From Corylus avellana (taxonomy: Eukaryota; Streptophyta; Magnoliopsida; Fagales; Betulaceae), in assembly GCF_901000735.1 (NCBI RefSeq), contig NC_081543.1, forward strand, positions 13,279,369 through 13,343,368: 64,000 bases of DNA, written 5' to 3'. Under the pieces are notes generated by a model. That model saw nothing but the letters and a program-made list of their open reading frames with translations, was not told the origin of the DNA and made no database searches. Made by a program: the position numbers and the translations under genes. Below are positions 1 through 9,529 of the stretch, in pieces. Each line of letters starts with the position of its first letter. Within the stretch, counting starts at the first letter, position 1.

Positions 1-359
1 CTCGCGTGCTCTTCCATCTGACCTACGCCTTGAAGAGCAAGAAGAGAGAGGATCCTGTGAAAATATTCATAGAAGAGCAATTGCGAGTTACTGGGTTAGA
101 AAGAGCCGATATTAAAAAAACAGGAGTTTTAAAGGACGATTCACTTGAGCAATAAGGTGTTATATAAAAATGAAGTTGAGTCATTTTCTTTATTCTTCTT
201 TCCACCTCTTCTCGCCTTAACTCCAGAGTTGAGCAAGTCTATTTTTCGTTTCACTTATATAAAAAAGCTCATCTACACCTTAATAGACGGCCAGAGGCCA
301 TCGATGGCCTCTTCTCTTCTACCTCCCCTACCCCTCCCACTCCCCTTCGCCCTCCCCCC

Positions 360-367
360 TATATAAA
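360..367 (+). promoter_or_regulatory. TATA box, unit 1
   Basis: TATATAAA lies 46 bp after a C-rich, pyrimidine-rich tract and about 54 bp before the ATG at 414. The same arrangement (CT-rich tract, TATA, ACAGAGGATTCG-like leader, CACCATGG) is seen upstream of the intact orphan gene, so the promoter was duplicated together with the gene body. Confidence 0.7.
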
Positions 368-413
368 CAGAGGATTCGAGAACCCCTCTCTCCATTCCAT
401 TCACACAGTCACC

Positions 414-970
414 ATGGCTAACCACTCTTTGATAAAGTGTTGTCTTGTAATGCTTTGAGGGATAGAGTCATAAAACTAGTTTTCGGAGGCAAGAGTATTG
501 GGCTTTTGCTAGCTCCATTCCCGATTTTGACCACCCCCTCCTTTTAAATTAAGCGTTACCTTCAAAGGAGAGCGTATGATAAAGCCAAATTTGTGCTCCA
601 CCTACCAAATAAAATTGGGTGATGTCATCATTTAGATCCATCTAGGAATGGGGGCTAAGAGTTGGCTGCCACATAATTTCAAGCAGGTTGTAACCTCAGA
701 CAACCTGCCTGAAATTAAGTTGCAGCCGCTCTTAGCCCCAATATTAGATGGATCTAAATGATGATCACCCAGTTTCATCTACTGGCAGAGAGACAAATCA
801 CCCAAGATGAGATTAGTTCTAGAGAAATACGCCTCCTGCATGAAAATAAAATAAAGCCAGAAGATATAATTTCCTAAATGATAAAATCAGCTACATACAG
901 TAGTTTATATACACAGCTGATGCGTGTATATTTACAAGACGATCCCATATTATGTGAAATTTGTTAATTA
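414..970 (+). pseudogene. Orphan-gene copy with foldback, unit 1
   Basis: This starts at an ATG in CACCATGG context that aligns with the start of the intact 261-aa orphan protein (MANDW...). The frame breaks after a few codons, but nucleotide similarity to codons about 1-90 continues through the segment matching KAKFMLHL. There the parent sequence is replaced by an antisense copy of codons 105-130, followed by the sense copy. Downstream the sequence resembles codons 126-135 (LTQFHLLAE) and then diverges. The 69-codon ORF that is open in units 2-4 is interrupted here by TAA at about 876. It cannot make the parental protein; if transcribed it would give a hairpin RNA. Confidence 0.85.
617..770 (+). 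repeat. Foldback (inverted duplication), unit 1
   Basis: Left arm 617-691 and right arm 700-770 are reverse complements over about 72 bp with only scattered mismatches and small bulges; the loop is 8 nt (AACCTCAG). The right arm is sense and the left arm antisense to the segment encoding VDNLLEIKLQPAF...LNDDLT (residues 105-130) of the orphan protein. A transcript from the upstream TATA would fold into a long, nearly perfect stem suitable for Dicer-like processing. Processing is inferred. Confidence 0.9.
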
Positions 971-995
971 CAAAAGGTAACAAATATTGTTGGAG

Positions 996-1366
996 TTAAT
1001 GCATTCCCTTTGTAGTACAGGGTTCTTTGATACATGGCAGCTTCGAACTGTGTACAGCTTTATTTTCCTTTCTTGCATGACACTTGTTTTCCTTTTGAGC
1101 CTGACAGCTTGCTTGACATTCCTTTCTTGCATGATCTGATGATAATGAGGCTTGCCTTGTATGAAGGGAACCGGTACGTGATCTTGTAGTCATGGGCAGG
1201 ATTGGAGGATGGAGGAAAAGGTGATGGGGGAGTGAATGAATACTGAGGTGAGACAACACTAGGAGGTGTGGGGGTAACGTGGGTGTTAGAATGGGTCTTT
1301 TGGATTGAGGAAGGTGGGTGTGGGAGATTAGGAAGAGAACACCCGGTTTTGGAGTTGGAAAGCCTA
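996..1366 (-). mobile_element. Copia linker fragment, unit 1
   Basis: On the minus strand this encodes a Pro/Ser-rich stretch ending in MTTRSRTGSLHTR, a signature typical of the linker between integrase and reverse transcriptase in Ty1/copia polyproteins. The frame is disturbed. The same sequence recurs in units 2-4 and continues into a longer linker in unit 4 (to 6180). Confidence 0.75.
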
Positions 1367-1851
1367 TACCGGAACAACTTTAATTATAAATACAAAGTGT
1401 ATACCAGTGTTAAGGTAAGGCTGTACATTTGAAAATACTTCTGATTATCAAAGTTATTATTGCTCAAATCAAATGGCTGAAAAGGAAAAGGTTGGAGAAA
1501 AGCTGTCTCGCATGCTCTTCCATCTAACCAACGCCAAGAGCAAGAAGGGAGAGGATTCTGTGAAAATATTCCCAGAAGAGCAATTGCGAGTTACCGGCTT
1601 AAAAAGAGCTGATATTCAAAAAACAGCAGTTTAAAAGGACGATTCACATGAGCAATAAGGTGTTATATAAAAATGAAGTGGAGTCATTTTCTTTATTCTT
1701 CTTTCCACCTCTTCTCGCCTAAACTCCAGAGTTGTGCAAGTCTATTTTTCGTTTCACTTATATAAAAAAGCTCATCTACACCTTATCAGACGACCAGAGG
1801 CCATCGATGGCCTCTTCTCTTCTACCTCCCTCTCCCCCTCCCCCTCCCCTC

Positions 1852-1859
1852 TATATAAA
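1852..1859 (+). promoter_or_regulatory. TATA box, unit 2
   Basis: TATATAAA follows a CCCCCTCCCCTC tract and lies about 47 bp before the ATG at 1906, matching the spacing in the other units. Confidence 0.7.
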
Positions 1860-1905
1860 CAGAGGATTCGAGAACCCCTCTTTCCATTCCATTCACACAG
1901 TCACC

Positions 1906-2462
1906 ATGGCTAACCACTCTTTGATAAAGTGTTGTCTTGGAATGCTTTGAGGGATAGAGTCATAAAACTAGTTTTTGGAGGCAAGAGTATAGGGCTTTTG
2001 CTAGCTCCATTTCCGATTTTGACCATCCCCTCCTTTTAAATTGAGTGTTACCTTCAAAGGAGAGCATATGATAAAGCCAAATTTGTGCTCCACCTAGCAG
2101 ATAAAATTGGGTGATGTCATCATTTAGATCCATCTAGGAATGGGGGTTAAGAGCCGACTGCCACATAATTTCAAGTAGGTTGTAACCTCAAACAACCTGC
2201 CTGAAATTAAGTTGCAGCCGCTCTTAGCCCCAGTATCAGATGGATCTAAATGATGATCACCCAGTTTCATCTGCTGGCAGAGAGACAAATCACCCATGAT
2301 AAGATTAGTTCTAGAGAAATACGCCTCCTGCATGAAAATAAAATAAGGCCAGAAGATATATTTTTCTTGATGATAAAATTAGCTACATACAGTAGTTTAT
2401 ATACACAGCTAATGCGTGTATATTTACAAGACAATCTCATATTATGTGGGATTTGTTAATTA
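1906..2462 (+). pseudogene. Orphan-gene copy with foldback, unit 2
   Basis: Same structure as unit 1: ATG in CACCATGG, early frame break, similarity to codons 1-90 of the parent, the antisense/sense foldback, then a 69-codon ORF (2250-2459, starting MMITQFHLLAERQI) that is open here. The ORF begins inside the right arm and keeps the parental frame only for about ten residues (TQFHLLAE). Confidence 0.85.
2109..2262 (+). repeat. Foldback (inverted duplication), unit 2
   Basis: The arms pair over about 72 bp around an 8-nt loop (AACCTCAA). The left arm has private changes (AGTAGG for AGCAGG; GGGGTTAAGAGCCGA for GGGGCTAAGAGTTGG), so the arms are drifting independently while the fold is kept. Confidence 0.9.
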
Positions 2463-2489
2463 CAAAAGGTAACAAATATTCTTGGAGTT

Positions 2490-2862
2490 AATGCATTCCC
2501 TTTGTAGTGCAGGGTTCTTTGATACGTGGTTGCTTTGAACTGTGTACAACTTTATTTTCCTTTCTTGCATGACACTTGTTTTCCTTTTAAGCATGACAGC
2601 TTGCTTGACATTCTTTTCTTGCATGATCTGATGATAATGAAGCTTGCCTTGTATGAAGGGAACCGGTACGTGATCTTGTAGTCATGGGGCAGGATTGGAG
2701 GATGGAGGAAAAGGTGATGGGGGAGTGAATGGATACTGAGGTGAGACAACACTAGGAGGTGTGGGGGTAACGTAGGTGTTAGAATGGGTCTTTTGGATTG
2801 AGGAAGGTGGGTGTGGGAGATTAGGAAGAGAACACGTGGTTTTGGAGTTGGAAAGCCTATAC
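2490..2862 (-). mobile_element. Copia linker fragment, unit 2
   Basis: Minus-strand relic of the integrase-RT linker, nearly identical to that in unit 1, with frameshifts around the HPPILP / MTTRSRTG junction. Confidence 0.7.
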
Positions 2863-3359
2863 CGATACAACTTTAATTATAAATACAAAGTCTATACCAG
2901 TGTTAAGGTAAGGCTGTACATTTGAAAATACATCTGATTATCAAAGTTATTAATGCTCAAATCAAATGGCTGAAAATGAAAAGGTAGGAGAAAAGCTACC
3001 TCGCGTGCTCTTCCATCTGACCTACGCCTTGAAGAGCAAAAAGAGAGAGGATCTTGTGAAAATATTCCCAGAAAAGCAATTGCGAGTTACTAGCTTACAA
3101 AGAGCTGATATTCAAAAAACAGCAGTTTAGAAGGACGATTCACATGAGCAATAAGGGGTTATATAAAAATGAAGTGGAGTCATTTTCTTTATTCTTCTTT
3201 CCACCTCTTCTCGCCTTAACTCCAGAGTTGAGCAAGTCTATTTTTCGTTTCACTTATATAAAAAAGCTCTTCTACTCCTTATCAGACTGCCAGAAGCCAT
3301 CCATGGCCTCTTCTCTTCTACCTCCCGCTGCCCCTCCCCCTCCCCTTCCCCCTCCCCTC

Positions 3360-3367
3360 TATATAAA
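3360..3367 (+). promoter_or_regulatory. TATA box, unit 3
   Basis: TATATAAA after a CCCTCCCC-rich tract, 47 bp before the ATG at 3414. Confidence 0.7.
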
Positions 3368-3413
3368 CAGAGGATTCGAGAGCCTCTCTCTCCATTCCAT
3401 TCACACAGTCACC

Positions 3414-3968
3414 ATGGCTAACCACTCTTTGATAAAGTGTTGTCTTGTAATGATTTGAGGGATAGATTCATAAAACTTGTTTTCGGAGGCAAGAGTATAG
3501 GGCTTTTGCTAGCTCCATTCCCGATTTTGACCATCCCCTCCTTTTAAGTTGAGCGTTACCTTCAAAGGAGAACGTATGATAAAGCCAAATTTGTGCTCCA
3601 CCTAGCAGATAAAATTGGGTGAGGTCATCATTTAGATCCATCTAGGAATGGGGGCTAAGAGTTGGCTACAACTTAATTTCAAGCAAGTTGTAACCTGACA
3701 ACCTGCTTGAAATTAAGTTGCTGCCGCTCTTAGCCCCAGTATCAGATGGATCTAAATGATGATCACCCAGTTTCATCTACTGGCAGAGAGACAAATCACC
3801 CAGGATGAGATTAGTTCTAGAGAATTACGCCTCCTACATGAAAATAAAATAAGGCTAGAAGATATAATTTCCTTGATGATAAAATCAGCTACATATAGTA
3901 GTTTAAATACACAGCTGATGCGTGTATATTTACAAGACGATCCCATATTATGTGGGATTTGTTAATTA
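3414..3968 (+). pseudogene. Orphan-gene copy with foldback, unit 3
   Basis: As units 1 and 2. The 69-codon ORF is open at 3756-3965 and differs from unit 2 at a handful of residues (for example QDEISSREL against HDKISSREI). Confidence 0.85.
3617..3768 (+). repeat. Foldback (inverted duplication), unit 3
   Basis: About 70-bp arms with a very short loop (around TAACCTGA). Left arm contains ACAACTTAATTTCAAGCAAG; right arm contains CTTGAAATTAAGTTGCTGCC. The inner stem is the best paired of the four units. Confidence 0.9.
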
Positions 3969-3994
3969 CAAAAGGTAACAAATATTTTTGGAGT

Positions 3995-4366
3995 TAATGC
4001 TTTCCCTTTGTAGTGTAGGGTTCTTTGATATGTGGCAGCTTTGAATTGTGTACATCTTTATTTGCCTTTCTTGCATGACACTTGTTTTCCTTTTGAGCAT
4101 GACAGCTTCATTGACATTCCTTTCTTGCTTGATCTGATGATAATGAAGCTTGCCTTGTATGAAGGGAACCGGTACGTGATCTTGTAGTCATGGGGCAGGA
4201 TTGGAGGATGGAGGAAAAGGTGATGGGGGAGTGAATGGATACTGAGGTGAGACAACACTAGGAGGTGTGGGGGTAACGTGGGTGTTAGAATAGGTCTTTT
4301 GGATTGAGGGACGTGGGTGTGGGAGATTAGGAAGAGAACACAAGGTTTTGGAGTTGGAAAGCCTAT
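3995..4366 (-). mobile_element. Copia linker fragment, unit 3
   Basis: Minus-strand integrase-RT linker relic as in units 1 and 2. Confidence 0.7.
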
Positions 4367-4860
4367 ACCGGTACAACTTTAATTATAAATACAAAGTCTA
4401 TACCAGTGTTAAGGTAAGACTGTACATTTGAAAATACTTCTGATTATCAAAGTTATTAATGCTCAAATCAAATGGCTGAAAAGGAAAAGGTAGGAGAAAA
4501 GCTGCCTCGCGTGCTCTTCCATCTGACCTATGCCAAGAGCAAGAAGAGAGAGGATCCTGTGAAAATATTCCCATAAGAGCAATGGCGAGTTACTGGCTTA
4601 CAAAGAGCTGATATTCAAAAAACAGCAGTATTGAAGGACGACTCACATGAGCAATAAGGTGTTATATAAAAATGAAGTGGAGTCATTTTCTTTATTCTTT
4701 TTTCCACCTCTTCTCGCCTTAACTCCAGAGTTGAGCAAGTCTATTTTTCGTTTCACTTATATAAAAAAGCTCATCTACTCCTTATCAGATGGCCAAAGGC
4801 CATCGATGGCCTCCTCTCCTCTTCCTCAGCGCCCCTCCCCCTCCCCTTCCCCCTCCCCTC

Positions 4861-4868
4861 TATATAAA
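4861..4868 (+). promoter_or_regulatory. TATA box, unit 4
   Basis: TATATAAA after a CCCCTCCCCTTCCCC tract, 47 bp before the ATG at 4915. Confidence 0.7.
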
Positions 4869-4914
4869 CAGAGGATTCGAGAGCCCCTCTCTCCATTCCA
4901 TTCACACAGTCACC

Positions 4915-5471
4915 ATGGCTAACCACTCTTTGATAAAGTGTTGTCTTGTAATGATTTGAGGGATAGATTCATAAAACTTGTTTTCGGAGGCAAGAGTATA
5001 GGGCTTTTGCTAGCTCCATTCTCGATTTTGACCATCCCCTCCTTTTAAGTTGAGCGTTACCTTCAAAGGAGAGCGTATGATAAAGCCAAATTTGTGCTCC
5101 ACCTAGCAGATAAAATTGGGTGAGGTCATCATTTAGATCCATCTAGGAATGGGGTCTAAAAGTCGGCTGCAACTTAATTTGAAGCAGGTTGTAACCTCAG
5201 ATAACCTGCTTGAAATTAAGTTGCAGCCGCTCTTAGCCCCAGTATCAAATGGATCTAAATGATGATCACCCAGTTTCATCTACTGGCAGAGAGACAAATC
5301 ACTCAGGATGAGATTAGTTCTAGAGAATTACGCCTACTGCATGAAAATAAAATAAGGCTAGAAGATATAATTTCATTGATGATAAAATCAGCTACATACA
5401 GTAGTTTATATACACAGCTGATGTGTGTATATTTACAAGACAATCCCATATTATGTGGGATTTGTTAATTA
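4915..5471 (+). pseudogene. Orphan-gene copy with foldback, unit 4
   Basis: As the other units. The 69-codon ORF is open at 5259-5468 and ends in the same LCGIC as units 2 and 3. Confidence 0.85.
5118..5271 (+). repeat. Foldback (inverted duplication), unit 4
   Basis: About 72-bp arms, loop about 8 nt (AACCTCAG). The right arm carries CAAATGGATC where the others have AGATGGATC; the left has GGGTCTAAAAG for GGGGCTAAGAG. Confidence 0.9.
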
Positions 5472-5496
5472 CAAAAGGTAACAAATATTCTTGGAG

Positions 5497-6356
5497 TTAA
5501 TGCATTCCCTTTGTAGTGCAAGGTTCTTTGATACGTGGCAGCTTTGAATTGTGTACAACTTTATTTTCCTTTCTTGCATGACATTTGTTTTCCTTTTGAG
5601 CATGACAGCTTGCTTGACATTCCTTTCTTGCATGATCTGATGATAATGAAGCTTGCCTTGTATGAAGGGAACCGGTACGTGATCTTGTAGTCATGGGGCA
5701 GGATTGGAGAATGGAGGAAAAGGTGATGGGGGAGTGAATGGATACTGAGGTGAGACAGCACTAGGAGGTGTGGGTAACGTGGGCGTTAGAAGGGGTGGTT
5801 TGGATTGAGGGAGGTGGATGTGGGAGATTAGGAAGAGAACACGTGATTTGGGAGTTGGAAAGAGAGGCACACGTGGCTTGGGAAGGAGATGGTTGACATG
5901 GTAAATGTGTAGGAGTATGGGCTGTAGGTGAATGACATGCTAAATGGTTAGGAGTGTGGGCTGTTGTGGATGGTGTAGCAGAAAAATCAGCAAAGTGAGG
6001 GGACCCAGTGTCACGAAAATTCTCAAAAAGTTGCAGGGGAGTGGGGTTAGGTGCAGCAATATTAGGTGAAGGACATGAAATAGTTGTAGGAATGGAAAGA
6101 CTTACCGTAGGAGGGACCGGGTGATTAGATGATGCATTAATCTTGGATGGCAGTTGAAAATGAGCATGATCCTTTGCAGGNNNNNNNNNNNNNNNNNNNN
6201 NNNNNNNNNNNNNNNNNNNNNNNNNNNNNNNNNNNNNNNNNNNNNNNNNNNNNNNNNNNNNNNNNNNNNNNNNNNNNNNNCATAATCTGAAATTGTCGGA
6301 TCCATCGAACTGCATCACGTCGAACTTTGCAGAAGATGTACCAACCCTAGCCAGCA
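5497..6356 (-). mobile_element. Copia remnant: linker, gap, gag start
   Basis: Minus strand. 6283-6356 encodes the gag N-terminus (VGTSSAKFDVMQFDGSDNFR), identical in style to the gag of the element at 44585-47817. After the 100-N gap, 5761-6180 encodes the Pro/Ser/Thr-rich linker between integrase and RT, then the TTRSRTG motif near 5694. Gag and linker are normally about 2.5 kb apart, so either the gap hides most of gag-protease-integrase or the element is deleted. RT and RNase H are absent here, replaced by the tandem array. Confidence 0.8.
6181..6280. other. Assembly gap (100 N)
   Basis: Exactly 100 N, the usual arbitrary scaffold-gap length. It falls inside a Copia element, so true missing length is unknown. 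Confidence 0.98.
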
Positions 6357-6361
6357 TATAT

Positions 6362-6378
6362 TAGGCTCTAATACCAAT
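6362..6378 (-). other. Primer-binding site of the Copia remnant
   Basis: On the minus strand the bases following the LTR read TTGGTATTAGAGCC, close to the TGGTATCAGAGC site complementary to the 3' end of initiator Met-tRNA used by many plant Copia elements. Confidence 0.7.
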
Positions 6379-6704
6379 TGTTGTTACCATGCACAATAAT
6401 TGATGAACAATATAGAATCGAAAGGAGAGAGAGAGAGAGAGAGTCAAAACACAGATTTAACGTGGTTCGGCGCTTTGCCTACATCCACAAAGAGGTGGCT
6501 GTATTTTTACTCATAATGATTTACGGTTACATCATACATATATATAGAAAAACCTTAAACCCTACTTGTACGGACTTATTAAGAAAATTTCCAAAATACC
6601 CCGTATCGTACCTCTCGCTCCGTGAACGTCGCTATAGCGATGTTCACTCCGCTTTCGTCTACTTGGCCTTCCACTGGTATTAACATGAGCCACCAGTTCC
6701 AACA
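6379..6704 (-). mobile_element. Copia 5' LTR, 326 bp
   Basis: Bounded by TG...CA (plus strand TGTTGTTACC to GTTCCAACA) and homologous along its length to the LTRs at 38597-38891, 42880-43212, 44585-44900 and 47495-47817. It contains a (GA)n tract near 6424. It is followed by GCCAA, the same 5 bp that forms the target duplication of the complete element at 38597-43212. Confidence 0.88.
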
Positions 6705-6787
6705 GCCAAAGACACACATTACAATTGTGTAGTGTTAATATGGGGGATTAATAGGATGCTCTTTTTTGGAATTTATGATATGGAAAG

Positions 6788-6962
6788 GAATTGGCGACCA
6801 TGAACCCATTTGATTTGCCAGACAACGACGACTCTGAGGATCCATCATAGCTGATCACAGCCCAACAGCAGAAGGCAGCTGTAGCTCAGCCCATGAAGCT
6901 AAATCCAATGGCTCAAGTCAAGCAATCGCGGATCACTAAGCAGCATTAGACCAGACCACTGG
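6788..6962 (+). pseudogene. RGG/Stm1-type RNA-binding protein, exon 1 relic (copy 1)
   Basis: Similar to the N-terminus of plant RGG-box (HABP4/Stm1-like) proteins: MNPFDL, a DDD acidic run, then a Gln/Ala-rich stretch, ending at a splice donor (CTGG|GTAAGC). The initiator ATG preceding GCGACC is lost (ATT here, ATG in the 43297 copy) and CAG has become TAG at 6852. Only the first exon is present; no downstream RGG repeats follow. Confidence 0.7.
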
Positions 6963-7029
6963 GTAAGCTTCCCTTTAGATTTTTCCAACCTAATGAATGT
7001 ACTATATTTGCTCTCTTGCGTTGATATTA

Positions 7030-7260
7030 AATTATAAAATAGATGATATCCCACTCCTCCTCAGCGCCATATTCCGGTGACGGTGAGACGTTTAGATTGG
7101 AAACACCCTGAGACAGACAAAAATGAGAGTTAGAAAAATAGAAATCGTTTGATTAAAAGAAAAATAATAATACTCACAAGGGCTCAGTGTCTTCTGGCCT
7201 CGTGAACGCCGGCAATTAATAATGGCTTGCTGGACCTCCGTTGGAAGAGCACGCGATGCA
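7030..7260 (-). pseudogene. Orphan gene 3' end fragment (copy at 7 kb)
   Basis: Minus strand. It matches the end of the intact orphan gene: QAI(I)N joined directly to the last codons (a deletion also present at 43.7 and 48.3 kb), then GAGCCCTT|GTGAGT donor, a short intron ending in TTTGTCTGTCTCAG, and a last exon GGTGTTTCCAATCTAA. The conservation of donor and acceptor in this fragment supports a 3' intron in the parent gene. Confidence 0.7.
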
Positions 7261-7438
7261 ACTTTTCTCCTACCTTTTCTTTTCAGCCATTTGATTTGAA
7301 CATTTACTCATTACAGCTTTTTTACACCAGCTTTTTCACTTTTTTGACAGACACACTCCATCCCTTTTACTGTTTTACACGCCGATTAATGTTTATGCTT
7401 TTTTTTCTTTTTACTGAGCTCTTTTTTTTTTTTTTTTA
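7245..7438. other. Orphan-gene upstream flank plus poly-T joint
   Basis: 7245-7420 resembles the flank upstream of the orphan gene at 27050-27190 (CCATTTGATTTGAACATTTACTC and following), ending in GAGCTC and a run of about 17 T (7422-7438) where the LINE begins. The poly-T may be a minus-strand LINE poly-A tail or a recombination joint. Confidence 0.55.
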
Positions 7439-8895
7439 ATAATTCTCTTTCTATCTTCAATTCTTAGTTTCAGCTGCTATTATACGCTGTCAGGACAATC
7501 TTAATTCTGCCCGGCATAAAAAATCCACACCATTTGTGGTAGCAAACTTAGAAAGAGAATGTGCAGCCTGGTTTTCTTCCCTCTTAACAAAGCTCATTCT
7601 CTATTGAGTAAACAAATGGAGAGTCATCTTTATGTCTTCCACAACATGGCCCAGTCGACTCCAGTCAGCCTCTTTGCGGTTCGCAGCATCTATGATAATC
7701 TTAGCATCCCCTTCCAGGTGAACATGAGTGAACCCTAGGTCCCGACACAAGTCTATAGCCACTAAAGCTGTCATTGATTCAGCCGCTGTCGATGAAAGGT
7801 TCCCCCACGAGAGAAATACCTCACAGCTACCACCTGGCCATAGAAATCCCGTATCACCACGCCACCTCCCATGCGCCCCTCCTTGCTATTCAAAGAGGCA
7901 TCCTAGTTTGCCTTAAACTATCCCGGGCTTGGAGCCTCCCACTTTTGCATGCCATCTGTTGCATGTTCACTTCCCTTACATCCTGTGCTTCCATAAATTC
8001 TTGTAGCTTGTTTTAGTATAACATCCGGGTGGGAGAAAACTCCACCATGCAAAATATCATTGCGTCTCAGCCAAATCCGTCGTGCTAGCCCAGCAAATAA
8101 AGCAATCTCTTCTTGATTACATCTCCGGAACATCCCTTCTACTACCTCCAAGAAACTGGAGCCATCAAAAAAACTCTTTTGGAATTTTATAGGACCCATA
8201 CCTCAAACATCCAAAGCTGCCGGGCATTGCCATAAAATGTGGAAACCTGTTTCCTCCATGAAGCCGCAAATTGGACACTCTGGATCTTGAATTACCTTCC
8301 ATTTGAGCATATTTTCCCGGGTAGGAAGGATGTCATGACAAGGTCGCCAAAGAACAATTTTTTCAATGTTCAGAATTGCCAAACTCCACAGCTTTTTCCA
8401 AACTTCATTGACCCCCCTACTAGGGGAGCCCACACCTAATTCTTTTGCTACAGTTTCCAATTGCATATGGTAAGCACTCTTGACGGAAAAAATTCTGTTT
8501 GTAGTGCCTTTCCAAATCAATGTATTCTGCTGGTTCGTGCGGCTAATGGGATGGATTGGATCAATAGGAGCTCCTCCTTGGAAAAAATCTGCTCTAGTAA
8601 CTCGACATTCCAGCCCCTTCAAATCTTCATCAATTAATTCCCCCACAGTGGCATCCGAATTGAGGATAGTTGTCGGAGAAACCACTCGGAATGTAGACGG
8701 ATTAGGAATCCACCTATCCTTCCATATTCAAATAGTAGCTTCATTCCCAATACGCCATATGCCATAGTAGTCCTTCCTTCAACACTTCACAAGAGCTATG
8801 AATGCTCCTCCATGAAAATGAAGGCCTAGGACTCACCTTGGCATCTAAAATAGACCCATCTGGATAATATTTCCTTTTATAATCTTTGCAACTAG
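7439..8895 (-). mobile_element. LINE copy A, 3' part (zinc-finger and RNase H)
   Basis: Minus-strand L1-type plant retrotransposon. 8203-8685 encodes the zf-RVT region downstream of reverse transcriptase (KSAYHMQLE, KIVLWRPCHDILPTRENML, CPICGFMEETGFHILWQCP, giving the C-x2-C...H-x4-C finger). 7560-8200 is the region of the RNase H-like domain, broken by frameshifts; the intact version is in copy C at 55282-55770. The element is split from its RT half (17464-18150) by the CACTA insertion. Confidence 0.88.
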
Positions 8896-8898
8896 ACT
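8896..8898. other. CACTA target-site duplication, left (ACT)
   Basis: ACT directly precedes CACTAC and recurs at 17464-17466. The undisturbed LINE copies read CAACTAGACTCTCCAGTT (50014-50031; same at 56640), with a single ACT. Confidence 0.95.
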
Positions 8899-8927
8899 CA
8901 CTACAAAAAAAACACTTTAGGCCGGCG
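8899..8927 (+). repeat. CACTA left terminal inverted repeat
   Basis: Starts CACTACAAAAAAAACACTTT and ends GGCCGGCG. It matches 17435-17463 in reverse complement with one T/C difference at about position 18. Confidence 0.92.
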
Positions 8928-9520
8928 CCCAAAAAACGCCGTGGAAAGGGAAAAAAACGCCGGGAATTGCATTCCCGGCGTTAACACCAAACGCCGGTTT
9001 TAACAGTGTCGGCAAAGCTGTTTTCCGGCGCTTTGGGCGACCGCCGGTGAAGAGAATGGAAAAGCCGGCGTCTTCTAATCACGCCGGAGAAGGGTTCTGT
9101 GCCGGCGTGATCTGTCAACGCCGGCAGAGGAGGATGCCGGCGTTTTCTGTAAACGCCGGAGAAGAAAGTTCTGCCGGCGTCATCTGTTGACGCCGGCAGA
9201 GAAGGATGCGACGGCGTCCACTGTCCACGCCGGCAGAACTTCCTTCTCCGGCGTTTACAGTAGACGCCGGCGAATCCTCATCTGCCGGCGTCAACAGAGA
9301 ACGCCGGAGAAGGAGCTGTGCCGGCGTCAACAGTGGACGCCGTCACAACTTCATTCTCCGGCGTTATCTGTCGACGCCGGCAGATGAGGATTCGCCGGCG
9401 TCTACTGTAAACGCCGGAGAAGGAAGTTCTGCCGGCGTTTGCAAAAGATGCCTGTGCATCCTCCTCTGCCGGCGTCATCTGTGATTCCTCCTCTTCCTTC
9501 TCCGGCATTGTCTGCCAGAA
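8928..9520. repeat. CACTA left subterminal repeat array
   Basis: About 25 copies of ACGCCGG / CCGGCGT in both orientations, spaced roughly 15-30 bp, separated by variants of TTCTGTAA, GAGAAGGA and TCATCTGT. Such arrays are the transposase-binding and methylation-sensitive subterminal regions of CACTA elements. They create open frames on both strands that are not genes. Confidence 0.85.
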
Positions 9521-9529
9521 TTTTTCTGG

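Larger units (their letters stand above)
1..6100 (+). repeat. Tandem array of four ~1.5-kb foldback-containing units
   Basis: Four head-to-tail units begin at about 1, 1507, 3000 and 4506, each recognisable by the motif CTCGCRTGCTCTTCCATCT, so the periods are about 1506, 1493 and 1506 bp. Each unit holds, in order: a promoter-like leader with a TATA box, an ATG-started but frame-broken copy of the orphan gene found intact at 25609-26394, a ~150-bp foldback inside that copy, a 69-codon ORF (interrupted in unit 1), and about 370 bp of minus-strand Copia linker. Unit 4 does not return to the unit start but runs on into a longer Copia piece, so the array probably grew by unequal exchange next to that Copia insertion. 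Unit 1 may be cut by the window edge. Confidence 0.93.

Noticed and set aside
145..366. Conserved ~70-105-codon frames starting MSNKVLYKNEVE in every tandem unit and at 44159-44467
   Set aside because: They lie upstream of and across the TATA box, begin in different positions, and end in variable C-rich tracts. They are conserved because the promoter was duplicated, not as protein.
996..1377. Overlapping minus-strand frames ending each unit
   Set aside because: They are Copia linker relics (TTRSRTG motif), not separate genes.
5761..6357. 198-codon frame spanning the first N gap
   Set aside because: It joins two distant parts of a Copia polyprotein through 100 arbitrary N, so continuity is an artefact.
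9115..9508. Open frames on both strands in the GC-rich block, possible repeat protein or CpG-island gene
   Set aside because: The frames come from the ACGCCGG subterminal array of the CACTA and have no composition or similarity of a protein.
8928..9520. Regularly spaced repeats resembling a CRISPR-like array
   Set aside because: Plant nuclear DNA, both orientations, irregular spacing and location just inside a transposon end explain them.
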